Source of the DNA: Bacteroidota bacterium
Lineage (GTDB): Bacteria; Bacteroidota; Bacteroidia; Cytophagales; UBA9547
Direction of reading: 5' to 3'
Length of the DNA stretch: 52,413 bases
NCBI GenBank assembly: GCA_004293915.1
Contig: RDZG01000080.1
Location: 1-52,413, forward strand
Shown here: positions 17,542 to 26,896 of the stretch, piece by piece
Position numbering within the stretch: position 1 is the stretch's first letter
Layout: the number at the start of each line of letters is the position of its first letter
Notes under the pieces: model-generated
Told to the model about the DNA's origin: nothing
Databases searched by the model: none
The model's input: the letters and a program-made list of their open reading frames with translations, nothing else
Position numbers and translations under genes: made by a program

Positions 17542-17733
17542 TTAGCAATTGCATTTACTTTTGTCTACATAAACTTTTTCTTGTTTTCCATTTTTTCTGG
17601 TTTTATAATAACAACCTCCTTTTTCGCCTTTGTAAAGTTGTCGGTTTTCGTATTTACCGCATTTTGTTTCTTTTTTATCCGCAAAAGCACAGATATTAAT
17701 TGATAAAGCAAGAATTAATACTAAATATTTCAT
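17542..17733 (-). CDS. Small secreted Cys-containing protein
   Basis: Not recognised beyond a type often seen in Bacteroidota: 63 residues with a signal peptide (about 1-18, LVLILALSINICAFA) and a short mature part with four cysteines, GKYENRQLYKGEKGGCYYK and a C-terminal VDKSKCNC. It converges with uvrC, leaving only three bases between their stop codons. Exported localisation is well supported; function is unknown. Confidence 0.65.
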   Translation of the reverse strand: MKYLVLILALSINICAFADKKETKCGKYENRQLYKGEKGGCYYKTRKNGKQEKVYVDKSKCNC

Positions 17734-17873
17734 GTTTTTGTAATTTATGTATGTAAAAATATCAATTGTATATTTATCTGCAAATAGTTTTAAGAAATAA
17801 TATTTTGTTTAAATTATTTTTTAAAATCATAAACAAAAATAGCGTTTTATAAGTTATAATAATAAAACATTAT

Positions 17874-18710
17874 ATGAAGCAATTATTCGATACCACTTCA
17901 TTTCGTTGCAGTAAATTAATTACAAATGCTTACAGTACATCTTTTTCTATTGGTACTAAGCTGATTAGTAAGCGAATACGCGAACATATTTATTCGATTT
18001 ATGGTTTTGTTCGCTATGCCGATGAAATTGTTGATTCTTTTCATGATTTCGACAAAATAAATTTACTTCAAAAATTCAAAAGAGATACTTACGAAGCCAT
18101 TGAAGATGGAATAAGTTTAAATCCAATATTAAATAGTTATCAAAAAACGGTTAATAAATTTGGAATAAATTACCATATTATCGAAGCATTTTTGCATAGT
18201 ATGGAAATGGATTTAACCAAAGAATCGCACGATATTAAAAGCTATAAAGAATATATTTATGGTTCTGCCGAAGTGGTTGGTTTGATGTGTTTGAGGGTTT
18301 TTGTGGAAGGAAACGATGCCTTATACGAAGAGCTAAAACCAGCCGCACTAAGGCTCGGTGCTGCATTCCAAAAAGTAAATTTTTTAAGAGATTTGAGCCA
18401 TGATAATATCACACTTGGTCGTACATATTTTCCTGAATTAGAGTTCAGTAGCTTTAATTTGTGTACAAAAAAACAAATCGAATACGATATCGAAAAAGAC
18501 TTTAGAGCTGCCTATTTAGGAATTATGAAATTACCAAAATCGGCTCAACTTGGTGTTTATGTGGCTTATGTTTATTATTACAATTTGTTCAAAAAAATAG
18601 AAAAAGTTTCTCCAGAAAATATCATGCACGAAAGAGTTCGGATTCCAGATGCTAAAAAACTATATTTATTAACAGAGTCTTATTTTAAACATTCTTTAAG
18701 TCTAGCTTAA
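17874..18710 (+). CDS. crtB: Phytoene synthase
   Basis: Condenses two geranylgeranyl diphosphates to phytoene, the entry to carotenoids. The 278-residue protein has both Asp-rich prenyl-diphosphate motifs of the squalene/phytoene synthase family: RYADEIVD (D50, D54) and VNFLRDLSHDN (D173, D177). It is the first gene of a cluster continuing with an unknown gene (1-base overlap), idi and crtZ. Squalene synthase is the alternative, but the neighbours favour phytoene synthase. The usual desaturase (crtI) and cyclase (crtY) are not in this window. Confidence 0.92.
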   Translation: MKQLFDTTSFRCSKLITNAYSTSFSIGTKLISKRIREHIYSIYGFVRYADEIVDSFHDFDKINLLQKFKRDTYEAIEDGISLNPILNSYQKTVNKFGINYHIIEAFLHSMEMDLTKESHDIKSYKEYIYGSAEVVGLMCLRVFVEGNDALYEELKPAALRLGAAFQKVNFLRDLSHDNITLGRTYFPELEFSSFNLCTKKQIEYDIEKDFRAAYLGIMKLPKSAQLGVYVAYVYYYNLFKKIEKVSPENIMHERVRIPDAKKLYLLTESYFKHSLSLA

Positions 18711-19231
18711 TGAAAAAAATAGTTTTGTCATTTTTATTATCTTGTTTATTCAACATTGCGTTTTCTGCTGATGAACAAACAATTAGAAAACGTTTTTACG
18801 AATCAGTTGAATCGGCAAAAGTTGCAAAAACATTTTTAGAAGAGTTAAAAAATATTTCAAACGAACCCAATCAAGCATTAATTGATGGTTATCGTGCTGC
18901 AACTTGCATGGTAATGGCAAAACATGCTTTTAATCCATACAGTAAGTTTAAATATTTTTCTGATGGAAAAAGACTTTTGGAAAAAACTATAACTAAAAAT
19001 CCTGAAAACACCGAATTACGATTAATTAGATTTGCAATTCAAACCAATGTGCCAAGTTTTTTGGGCTACAACAAAGAAATTATTGCTGATAAATTGTTTT
19101 TGTTAAACAATTTTAGTAAATTAGATATAAAATCAACAACCGAAAACCAACTTAGGCTCATAATCAAAGAATATTTAATAAAATCGGGTTTATGTACATC
19201 GAGTGAAATTATAAAAATCAACCAATCTTAA
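18710..19231 (+). CDS. Unknown exported protein in the carotenoid cluster
   Basis: Not recognised by function. The 173-residue protein has a signal peptide (IVLSFLLSCLFNIAFSA) and a helical, Ala- and Lys-rich body (SVESAKVAKTFLEELKNI, LIDGYRAATCMVMAKHAFNPYSKF), reminiscent of one or two helical repeats. It overlaps the crtB stop by one base (TAATG) and is followed by idi after 13 bases. Proteins of this size occur beside crtB in other Bacteroidota, in my recollection, but no role in pigment synthesis is established here. Confidence 0.7.
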   Translation: MKKIVLSFLLSCLFNIAFSADEQTIRKRFYESVESAKVAKTFLEELKNISNEPNQALIDGYRAATCMVMAKHAFNPYSKFKYFSDGKRLLEKTITKNPENTELRLIRFAIQTNVPSFLGYNKEIIADKLFLLNNFSKLDIKSTTENQLRLIIKEYLIKSGLCTSSEIIKINQS

Positions 19232-19244
19232 AATAGCTATAGCC

Positions 19245-19778
19245 ATGATACTCAATCAAGAATTTGTAGTTTTGGTAAACGAAAGCGATGAAGAAATAGG
19301 TACGATGGAAAAAATGCAAGCTCACCAAGAAGGGCAATTGCATCGGGCATTTTCGATTTTTATTTTTAATGATAAAAATCAACTTTTATTACAAAAACGA
19401 AATCCTAAAAAATATCATTCTGGCGGACTTTGGACAAACACTTGCTGTGGACATCCTCGTCCGGGTGAAAAAAACAAAGAAGCTGCAATCCGAAGATTAA
19501 AAGAAGAAATGGGTTTTACTACATTACTCCAAAAAGAATTTGGATTTATTTACAAAGCTAATTTCGAAAACGGACTTACGGAATACGAATTCGACCATGT
19601 TTATTATGGCAAATTTAAGAATTACCCAGAACCAAATTCGTTAGAAGTTTCAGATTGGAAATATATGGATTGGGATAAACTTGTTGAAGATATTGAAATA
19701 AATCCGCAAAATTATACTGTTTGGTTCAGGATTTGTGTCGATAAAATTTCTGACAGAATGTTGATGCAATATGCTTGA
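19245..19778 (+). CDS. idi: Isopentenyl-diphosphate delta-isomerase, type 1
   Basis: Nudix-fold enzyme that interconverts IPP and DMAPP, supplying isoprenoid building blocks. The 177 residues contain HRAFSIFIFN with a metal-ligand His, TNTCCGHPRPGE with the catalytic Cys and further His, and the Nudix-like AAIRRLKEEMGF. All expected blocks are present. The stop codon (19776-19778) lies inside the first unit of a TTGATAG tandem repeat. The gene sits between the crtB-linked unknown gene and crtZ, consistent with carotenoid supply. Confidence 0.95.
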   Translation: MILNQEFVVLVNESDEEIGTMEKMQAHQEGQLHRAFSIFIFNDKNQLLLQKRNPKKYHSGGLWTNTCCGHPRPGEKNKEAAIRRLKEEMGFTTLLQKEFGFIYKANFENGLTEYEFDHVYYGKFKNYPEPNSLEVSDWKYMDWDKLVEDIEINPQNYTVWFRICVDKISDRMLMQYA

Positions 19779-19890
19779 TAGTTGATAGTTGATAGTTGAT
19801 AGTTGATAGTTGATAGTTGATAGTTGATAGTTGATAGTTGATAGTTGATAGTTGATAGTTGATAGTTGATAGTTAGTTGATAGTTGATAG
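19775..19890. repeat. Heptanucleotide tandem repeat (TTGATAG)
   Basis: Fourteen perfect, contiguous TTGATAG units (19775-19872), a TTAG interruption, and two more units (19877-19890). The first unit contains the idi stop codon. The unit holds stop codons (TGA, TAG) and so cannot be read through on the plus strand. It is followed by a CTTTGCGACTTTGCAAC stretch (from about 19914) of the kind common between genes in Bacteroidota, then crtZ at 19971. Perfect homogeneity implies recent slippage and probable length variation. Confidence 0.95.
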
Positions 19891-19970
19891 TTGTATAAAA
19901 TAATAAAAATTTCTCTTTGCGACTTTGCAACTTTGCGAGACTAAAATTTTAAAAATAATTCATAATTCCT

Positions 19971-20438
19971 ATGTTTCTACCTTTTTTTATAACCATTGTA
20001 GCCTATTTTGGGATGGAATTTATGGCTTGGTTTACACACAAATACATTATGCACGGATTTATGTGGTTTTGGCACAGCGACCATCACAATAAATCTTCCG
20101 AAAGTTGGTTTGAGCGTAACGATGTTTTTTTTATTATTTATGCCATTCCAGGTTCATCTCTAATGATTTTAGGAATGTTAAACGGATTTGATTTTAAGTT
20201 TTTTATAGGTTTAGGCATCACTCTTTATGGGTTTACCTATTTTTTAGTTCACGATATATTTATTCATCAACGTTTTAAACTTTTTAGAGATACTAAAAAT
20301 AGTTATTTGCTTGCCTTAAGAAAAGCACACAAAGCGCACCACAAAATTATTTCAAAACACGATGGAACTTGTTTTGGAATGCTTGTAGTTCCCAAAAAAT
20401 ATCATTTGGAAGCAAAATACATTTTGCAAAGACAATAA
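19971..20438 (+). CDS. crtZ: Beta-carotene hydroxylase (CrtZ)
   Basis: Membrane-bound di-iron hydroxylase that adds 3-hydroxyl groups to beta-ionone rings, making zeaxanthin. The 155-residue protein shows the full set of His clusters of the fatty-acid hydroxylase superfamily: HKYIMH, HSDHH, HDIFIHQR and HKAHHK. Hydrophobic segments lie at about 3-20 and in the centre (IIYAIPGSSLMILGML, FIGLGITLYGFTYFLVH). It is on the same strand as crtB and idi but separated by the heptamer repeat. Confidence 0.92.
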   Translation: MFLPFFITIVAYFGMEFMAWFTHKYIMHGFMWFWHSDHHNKSSESWFERNDVFFIIYAIPGSSLMILGMLNGFDFKFFIGLGITLYGFTYFLVHDIFIHQRFKLFRDTKNSYLLALRKAHKAHHKIISKHDGTCFGMLVVPKKYHLEAKYILQRQ

Positions 20439-20487
20439 GTTTTTACAACAAACTTTAGTGAATACAAATAATATATAATCTATAATT

Positions 20488-23067
20488 TTATAAAGTTAAT
20501 TGGAATCCAATTTTTATTGTAAATCGTTCCCAAAAATTTAAACCTTGCGCATAAGTGAGTCTGTGATAGGCTTCTACACGCACAATTTTGAAAATATTTT
20601 CTATTCCATAACCCACTTCCATATAGGGTTTGCTAGAATCTAAAATCGAAAATTGTTTGTATTCAAAACTATTAGCCTTGCCATCAACCGTTTTAGTAGA
20701 ATCTGCATTTTTGAAATGGGGCAACATATTATCTAATTGTGATTGGCGAGCAGTTCCCCAAATGGCATTGAAACTTACCACTTCACGCCATTTTAGTTTT
20801 CTCAAAAGCGGAATTCTATTGAAGAAAAAACCATTAAAATGATGTTGATAATTGAGCGAAACAGATTTATCGCTCACAAATTCAAAAAATTTCATGGTGC
20901 TAAATCCAACTGGATTATAAATTGGACTTTGATTTCCCAAATGTACATTTAAGAGTGGAAATGGCAAATCTTGCGGTATATACATTCCTGTAATGTTATA
21001 AATAGATTGTCCAAATTTACCAACGGTAACTTTTTGGTACAAATTAATTGAAAATTTGTCGTAACGAAAATTACTACCAAACACACCTTTCAAACCTAAA
21101 TGATAGCGAAGGGTAATTATTGGGAATTTTTCAACCCTAGAACTTATTCTGCGATGATCAAGAAACAAAAAAGTTTCGCGTTTTGCCAATCGCAATTCAA
21201 ACATGATTTCTGAATTTGTTAAATAATTTCTTATATCGTTTCTATCTTGTTCTGGAATAGGAATAGGTTGATCAAAATAACCAAAATTGGTTTGCGGATT
21301 TCCATTATTTATTGGATTTAAAACCTCATACATAAACTGTATTTTAGGTGTTATGCCTTTCACAATATCCATTTGAGCATAAACTTGAGAAGTGCTATAA
21401 TAAAACGGACTTCTTTCAGCAACTGGTCCCCATTTTGTTAACGTATAAAACAAGGCAGTTCCTGGAGCTCTAAAATTATTGTGCAATGCAACTTGGTCTA
21501 TATCAAATGTATGCGATGCACCTACTAATGCCCATTTTTTCTTCGAAAACCAATATTCGGCTCCAAGTCCGTATTTGAGTTTTAAATCTTTTGTGCCAAA
21601 AGCCAAAAATCCTTTGAGTTGCAATCTTTTATTAAATTTCATGTTTGTTCTAAAGCCCAAACGCAACCGAAAACCTTCCACATTATTGACATTAAACAAA
21701 TCTAAATACGGTCCAAACTCAATCGGACCTACTTTTTTGTGTCCGTTCACTACAATATCAACAATTTCGATATATGTTCGCACTATAGGTAAGTTTTTGA
21801 TAGTATCAACCATTTTAAATACTTGTTTATCAGCAACAGAAAGCGAATCGTGTCGTTTGGTTTCAAAATAATTTTGATTTCCCAAATCAGCCGCATTTTC
21901 GTTTACTTCTACTGCCAAATCAAAAAAAGTAATCGGCTTGGGTTCTTCGGTTTTTACATCCTTATTTGAAACATAAAATTTTACTAACATACCCGCTGTG
22001 CTATCACCAATATCTGCCATATCGACCAAAAAACGCAGTTTTTCAGTAAGCCAAGGTCCAGCTGAAGTTCGCATCATGTCTTGTTGAATTTTTATTTTAT
22101 CTACAAAATTGATGTTTGTAGCTTTTTTGGTTTGTAAATCGCAACGTTTGAGCGCATAATCTTTTTTAGAAATCCAAATTTTACCATGAAAAGCTAAATC
22201 TGCTGCTCGTTTTGGTGTTACAACAAGCTGATAACAAGGCTCATCTGCAATAACTTTTGAAGTATCTTCTAAATAATAATCGTAATATCCTTTCCAACTT
22301 TCGGCAATAGGTGACACAAAATCTTTACCCATAAATCGCATCCAGTTTTCGTAAAAATTAAATTCAGTAAATGTAGAACCTGTGATTTGTGAAATAAATT
22401 GGCTGTTAGATTCGTCCAAAACACCCGTGATTTTATTTGCAATCACTTTTTCTTTTCTGCGTACAGGCTCATTTCGCACATACACATTCGACATTGTTTC
22501 GTTGATATAAATCGGAATAATGGGTTTTCCTTCATCATTGGTTACTTTTTTCATACTATCTATGGCAGCCAAAACTTTTCGCATAACCACATTTTTTCGC
22601 ATTTTTTGCGTAATGTTATCAATATCGATTTGTGATTTAATATAACTCTCGTATTCATACGAAGCCAAATTTCGTTTGTCGTTTTTGGGTTTATTGGCTT
22701 GTACTCTCCTCAAAATTTCCCAAGCAGGGTTTTCGCCAGGTGTAATAACCACTTCGTTTAGTTCAGTAGCATTTTCGCTCATTTGGAAATTTATGGTTTG
22801 CGTAGGCTGGTCTAAAACTTTGCGAGATTTGTTTTTATAACCCACATAAGTTGCTCTAAGCGAATCTTTTATAAAAGTTGTTTTTAAAGAATAATACCCA
22901 TCGAAGTCGGTTTGAGCACCAATATTAGTGCCTTTAAATTGCACAATCACAAAAGGCAAAGCCTCGTTTGTATTGGCATCTGTAACTCTGCCTTTGATTG
23001 TATATTGCGAAAAACAAAAATGGCTTATAAATAAAACTAAAAGTAGCGTTTTTTTGTGCGAAATCAT
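20488..23067 (-). CDS. DUF5686 protein with carboxypeptidase-like regulatory domain
   Basis: Predicted outer-membrane protein of unknown function. I chose the start at 23067 (MISHKKTLLLVLFISHFCFS), which gives a standard signal peptide; 23076 is possible. Residues 20-105 form a CarboxypepD_reg-like beta-sandwich (YTIKGRVTDANTNEALPFV, GAQTDFDGYYSLKT), as at the front of TonB-dependent proteins. The rest matches the long DUF5686 architecture: a helical-to-beta middle and a barrel-like C-terminal half ending FTIKIGFQLTL. No plug domain is seen, so it is not a TonB receptor. It is transcribed divergently from the C10 peptidase. Confidence 0.8.
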   Translation of the reverse strand: MISHKKTLLLVLFISHFCFSQYTIKGRVTDANTNEALPFVIVQFKGTNIGAQTDFDGYYSLKTTFIKDSLRATYVGYKNKSRKVLDQPTQTINFQMSENATELNEVVITPGENPAWEILRRVQANKPKNDKRNLASYEYESYIKSQIDIDNITQKMRKNVVMRKVLAAIDSMKKVTNDEGKPIIPIYINETMSNVYVRNEPVRRKEKVIANKITGVLDESNSQFISQITGSTFTEFNFYENWMRFMGKDFVSPIAESWKGYYDYYLEDTSKVIADEPCYQLVVTPKRAADLAFHGKIWISKKDYALKRCDLQTKKATNINFVDKIKIQQDMMRTSAGPWLTEKLRFLVDMADIGDSTAGMLVKFYVSNKDVKTEEPKPITFFDLAVEVNENAADLGNQNYFETKRHDSLSVADKQVFKMVDTIKNLPIVRTYIEIVDIVVNGHKKVGPIEFGPYLDLFNVNNVEGFRLRLGFRTNMKFNKRLQLKGFLAFGTKDLKLKYGLGAEYWFSKKKWALVGASHTFDIDQVALHNNFRAPGTALFYTLTKWGPVAERSPFYYSTSQVYAQMDIVKGITPKIQFMYEVLNPINNGNPQTNFGYFDQPIPIPEQDRNDIRNYLTNSEIMFELRLAKRETFLFLDHRRISSRVEKFPIITLRYHLGLKGVFGSNFRYDKFSINLYQKVTVGKFGQSIYNITGMYIPQDLPFPLLNVHLGNQSPIYNPVGFSTMKFFEFVSDKSVSLNYQHHFNGFFFNRIPLLRKLKWREVVSFNAIWGTARQSQLDNMLPHFKNADSTKTVDGKANSFEYKQFSILDSSKPYMEVGYGIENIFKIVRVEAYHRLTYAQGLNFWERFTIKIGFQLTL

Positions 23068-23211
23068 TAAATACATTTTTTAAATTATAACTCACAAAAA
23101 TATAATAATCATTCGATAAAAAAATTAACATCAAAAAAAGTAAGTGTTTTTTGAAAAAATAATTTAGTTTATTAGATAAACTAAAATGTGAAAAAAAATC
23201 TTAAAAACCAC

Positions 23212-23242
23212 TTGTTTAAAATATAACAGTAAATTAGTTTTG
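23212..23242 (+). promoter_or_regulatory. Probable promoter of the C10 peptidase gene
   Basis: A TTG element (23212-23214) and TAGTTTTG (23235-23242) are spaced by 20 bases, matching the Bacteroidota TTTG/TAnnTTTG pattern, 43 bases before the start codon. Confidence 0.5.
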
Positions 23243-23285
23243 TAAGAATTATTAAAAATATTAAAAACTATTTAATCAATTTATA

Positions 23286-25937
23286 ATGAAAAAATCAATT
23301 ACCCTGTTTAGTTCAATTTTATTGACAATAAACCTTTTTGCTGAGCAAGTAAGCCCAGAAAAAGCTGTTTCAATAGCTAAAAACTTTATTACTCAGCAAT
23401 CTTCAAATGCAAATGCTCGAACGAGTGGAGAACTAGATTTTGAGCAAGTATTTCCTAAAATAAATTCTAAAAACAAAAGAAGTGAGCAAAATTCTCTACC
23501 AACTCCTTACTATATTTATAATTTTAACAATAACGGTGGTTTTATAATTATTGCGGGAGATGATGCATCAATGCCCATTTTGGGTTATTCTTTTGAAGGT
23601 TTTTATAATGATACCATCATTTCACCACAATTCGCAAAATGGATGGAAGGCTATAAAAATCAAATTCGATACATCAAAGAAAACCAAATTACGCCAACAA
23701 AAGAAATTACAAACAAATGGGCAGAATTACAATCAAATAAAAAATCAAATTCAAATTCACGTGAAGAAGAAACCCAATCTGTAGCTCCACTTATTCAAAC
23801 TAAATGGAATCAAAATCCTTATTATAACAATTTGTGTCCAAGAAAATTTAATTGGCTTACCTTATCTTATGAAGAAAGAGCAGTTACTGGTTGTGTTGCA
23901 ACTGCCATGGCTCAAATAATGAAATATTGGAACTCACCAACACAAGGTTCAGGATTTCATTCTTATAATCATAGTAAGTATGGATTGCTTTCTGCCGATT
24001 TTGGTTCTACTACTTATGATTGGGCAAATATGCCAAATCAACTATCAAGTTCTACTACTACTGTACAAAATAATGCTGTTGCTGAACTTATGTATCACTG
24101 TGGAATAAGCGTGGATATGGTTTATGGATTAGCCGAAAATGGTGGCAGTAGCGCTTATGTAATTTCTACAGCAAGTCCTGTTACTACTATTTGCTCAGAG
24201 TTTGCACTCAAAAAATATTTTGGATATAAAAACACACTCAATGGTATAGAGCGTAAGAATTATACAAACTTCCAATGGCTTAATTTACTCAAAGCAGAAT
24301 TTAATGCCAATAGACCTGTATTATATGCTGGTTCTGGTAGTGGAGGAGGTCATTGCTTTGTTGCTGATGGATACGATGCTAACGATTTTGTTCACTTTAA
24401 TTGGGGCTGGGGTGGACTTAGTGATGGGCATTTTAACATCGATGCCTTAAATCCAAAGGATTTAGGAACTGGAGCAGGTTTAGGAGAATTTAATTCCGAC
24501 CAACAAGCTATTATAGGAATAGAACCAGGCATTGTTTCGACTGTAAATCTTGCGTTGTATTCAAATATTTCTACTTTACCTGTTTCGGTTACATATGGAG
24601 ATGCTATAACTGCAAAAGTAAATATAGTAAATAACGGAGCATCTACTTTCAATGGCGATTATACAATTGGTATTTTCAATTCAAACGGAGCATTTGTAGG
24701 ATATTTGGAAACAAAAACAAATGAATCTTTACCGTCAACGCTTATTTATACTGGAGGACTTACATTTACTGGCTCACAGATGCTAAAAATGTTTCCAGGG
24801 GTTTATTCTATGACACTATATTATAGAGTAGCGGGTGGAGAATGGAGTGCAGTAAAAAACGGGAGCTATTCGAATTACACAACCATTACTGTAAATGGCG
24901 TTGCAAACGACTTAAAAGTGTATGAAAACTTTTCTATAAACACAGGCAATATTATTAAAAACACACCATTCACAGTTACTTTTAATTTAGCCAACTTTGG
25001 ATCTTCTACATTCAATGGCGATATTCAATTAGCACTTTATAACTTAGAGGATGGCTCTTTTGTGACATCAATTGGTACTAAAACAGGTCTTACGCTTGAT
25101 GGTGGATATTATTTTATAAATTCTTTAGTAATAAGTTCTACGGGGATAAACTTAAGTCCGGGAAGTTATCTTTTAGCTGTACAAAACAAATCTACAAATG
25201 GGAGCTATGTATTGTCTGGTTCAAGTACATTAAACCCCAATCCCATTACAATTATTGTAGAAGAACCTCCTATTTTACCAGATATGTATGAAAATAATAA
25301 TAGTCAAACACTTTCTTATAATTTACCTATTTCTTTTAGCGGAAATTCAGCATCAAAACTTACAACTGGATCAAATTTACACATTGGAACGGATATAGAC
25401 CATTACAAAATCAGTTTACCAACTGGTTATAATTATTCTATTAATGGCAGAGTGCATGATAGCTACAGTAGTAGAAATGGAAATAGTTATACAGCAGATG
25501 TTCTCTTTTCAATTAGCGATGGAACAAATACTACCGAAACTTATGATGATGCCATGGCTTCTCCTTATCAATTAAACAATGGAGGAACTTTGTATTTTAA
25601 AATTGCACCGTATTTTGCAGGTGTTACAGGCAGTTATTTGTTGGATTTGAATATAACTCGCTCTCCAGTAACTGTAATAGACGAAATTCGGGTAAAAGAT
25701 TCGGAAATTATACTATTTCCAAACCCATCAACAGACAAAATAAACTTCAAAAATTTAGGTATGCTAGAAACAACAAATTTAAGCGTTGTTAATTCATTAG
25801 GAAAATTAGTAATTGAAATCGCTAATTTTGATTTTAAAAATAGCTTAGATATAAGCCATTTGCCTGTTGGATTATACTTTATTAATTTTCAAAACAAGGA
25901 AATAAGAAAATCTCAAAAATTTAATATTTCAAGATAA
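23286..25937 (+). CDS. C10 family cysteine peptidase with T9SS sorting domain
   Basis: Secreted papain-fold protease of the streptopain (SpeB) family. The 883-residue chain has a signal peptide, an inhibitory propeptide (about 20-165), then the catalytic domain with Cys203 in AVTGCVATAMAQIMKYW and His356 in GGGHCFVADGY, followed by FVHFNWGWGG. After about residue 400 come two immunoglobulin-like or CARDB-like domains (NLALYSNISTLPVSV..., NDLKVYENFSINTG...), a further beta domain, and a C-terminal T9SS type A domain beginning near IILFPNPSTDKINF. It should be exported by the T9SS and attached to the cell surface or released. Its stop overlaps the following lipoprotein gene by one base. Confidence 0.92.
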   Translation: MKKSITLFSSILLTINLFAEQVSPEKAVSIAKNFITQQSSNANARTSGELDFEQVFPKINSKNKRSEQNSLPTPYYIYNFNNNGGFIIIAGDDASMPILGYSFEGFYNDTIISPQFAKWMEGYKNQIRYIKENQITPTKEITNKWAELQSNKKSNSNSREEETQSVAPLIQTKWNQNPYYNNLCPRKFNWLTLSYEERAVTGCVATAMAQIMKYWNSPTQGSGFHSYNHSKYGLLSADFGSTTYDWANMPNQLSSSTTTVQNNAVAELMYHCGISVDMVYGLAENGGSSAYVISTASPVTTICSEFALKKYFGYKNTLNGIERKNYTNFQWLNLLKAEFNANRPVLYAGSGSGGGHCFVADGYDANDFVHFNWGWGGLSDGHFNIDALNPKDLGTGAGLGEFNSDQQAIIGIEPGIVSTVNLALYSNISTLPVSVTYGDAITAKVNIVNNGASTFNGDYTIGIFNSNGAFVGYLETKTNESLPSTLIYTGGLTFTGSQMLKMFPGVYSMTLYYRVAGGEWSAVKNGSYSNYTTITVNGVANDLKVYENFSINTGNIIKNTPFTVTFNLANFGSSTFNGDIQLALYNLEDGSFVTSIGTKTGLTLDGGYYFINSLVISSTGINLSPGSYLLAVQNKSTNGSYVLSGSSTLNPNPITIIVEEPPILPDMYENNNSQTLSYNLPISFSGNSASKLTTGSNLHIGTDIDHYKISLPTGYNYSINGRVHDSYSSRNGNSYTADVLFSISDGTNTTETYDDAMASPYQLNNGGTLYFKIAPYFAGVTGSYLLDLNITRSPVTVIDEIRVKDSEIILFPNPSTDKINFKNLGMLETTNLSVVNSLGKLVIEIANFDFKNSLDISHLPVGLYFINFQNKEIRKSQKFNISR

Positions 25938-26407
25938 TGAAGGTTATAAAAATGGTAATGATTGTCGTTTTGGCAATCATTACATCTTGTAAAACACAAA
26001 AGTCAGTATCTAATATACAAAATATGAGTGCTTTACCAAATGTGATTATTTATAAAACAAAAGCAGATTATTTTGATTTTGTGCCAATTACAATGAGTGC
26101 CGACAAAAAAGAAATTATTTCGTATCCAGCACCAACAGATTTAAAAAATGAAAGTGGATTGACGTATCCAGCTAAATTAAAAAAAGGATTCTTACTAGAT
26201 AATAGAGGAATAAATGAAAATAGTGTTTTTACTACAATTACCTACGAACAATACTCAAAATTAAAAGAACCACCAACTCTACAATATTTTTATACTCACA
26301 TTAAAGATAAAAATCCTTTTATTGAAATATTGAATTTAGGTAAAAGGACAGAATTTAAAGATTTAGTAAATGAAGTAAATGTATTGTTAGAAAAAAAACT
26401 AAAATAA
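25937..26407 (+). CDS. Predicted lipoprotein coupled to the C10 peptidase
   Basis: Not recognised by function. The 156-residue protein has a lipoprotein signal ending AIITSC, with the Cys as the expected lipidation site (residue 18), then a globular part with KTKADYFDFVPITMSADKK and LDNRGINENSVFTTITYEQYSKL. It overlaps the peptidase stop by one base (TAATG), implying co-translation. In streptococci and Bacteroides some C10 peptidases are encoded beside an inhibitor, so an inhibitor role is conceivable. However, similar lipoproteins also occur elsewhere without peptidases as far as I recall, so this is only a suggestion. Confidence 0.72.
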   Translation: MKVIKMVMIVVLAIITSCKTQKSVSNIQNMSALPNVIIYKTKADYFDFVPITMSADKKEIISYPAPTDLKNESGLTYPAKLKKGFLLDNRGINENSVFTTITYEQYSKLKEPPTLQYFYTHIKDKNPFIEILNLGKRTEFKDLVNEVNVLLEKKLK

Positions 26408-26449
26408 TGAAGATTTAAAAACAAAAAAACCTAGTTTCATCATCTCGTT

Positions 26450-26826
26450 TCTAAGTAAGTCGAGTTACAAGGGACTGCTATGCAAATTTAGTAGAAATTT
26501 TTACCTTTGTTGTTACTATTTCAGGTCAATATAATGATGGTTTAACCAATCAAGAAGATTGCAAAAAACTTTTAAAAATAAATTCTGTTGAAACTTCAAA
26601 AACTAGTTTTGAGATATTTCCTAATCCGTCTCAAAACGGGATTTTAAATATTAAATCAAACCAAACCGGACAGCTAACAATTGTAAATATTTTAGGCGAA
26701 AAAGTGTTTTCAAAAACCATTTCAAGTCAATACGAAACCTTTAATACAGGCTTAAAATCAGGTATTTATTTTGTTGTTTTTAATAATGCTATCGAAACAA
26801 AAACAATTAAAATAGCTATTGAATAG
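26450..26826 (+). pseudogene. Remnant of a T9SS-secreted protein (C-terminal sorting domain only)
   Basis: An open frame without a start codon encodes, from about 26575, a complete T9SS type A sorting domain: KTSFEIFPNPSQNGILNIKS, LTIVNILGEKVFSKTI, YETFNTGLKSGIYFVVF, stopping at 26824-26826. The stretch before it (from the last in-frame stop near 26449) is unrecognisable. The rest of the gene has been lost. It lies directly after the C10 peptidase operon and before the TPP riboswitch promoter. Confidence 0.8.
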
Positions 26827-26855
26827 TTCGATTTTTTGTTAAAATAAAAACTTTT

Positions 26856-26888
26856 TTTGCTACTCTCATTTTTTCGTTCATACCTTTG
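26856..26888 (+). promoter_or_regulatory. Promoter of the TPP-riboswitch transcript
   Basis: TTTG (26856-26859) and TACCTTTG (26881-26888) separated by 21 bases, a good match to the Bacteroidota consensus. Transcription would begin just before the riboswitch. Confidence 0.65.
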
Positions 26889-26896
26889 TAAAAAAT

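Noticed and set aside
19712-19930. Minus-strand open frame encoding INYQLST repeats
   Set aside because: It is the translation of the TTGATAG repeat read on the other strand and overlaps idi.
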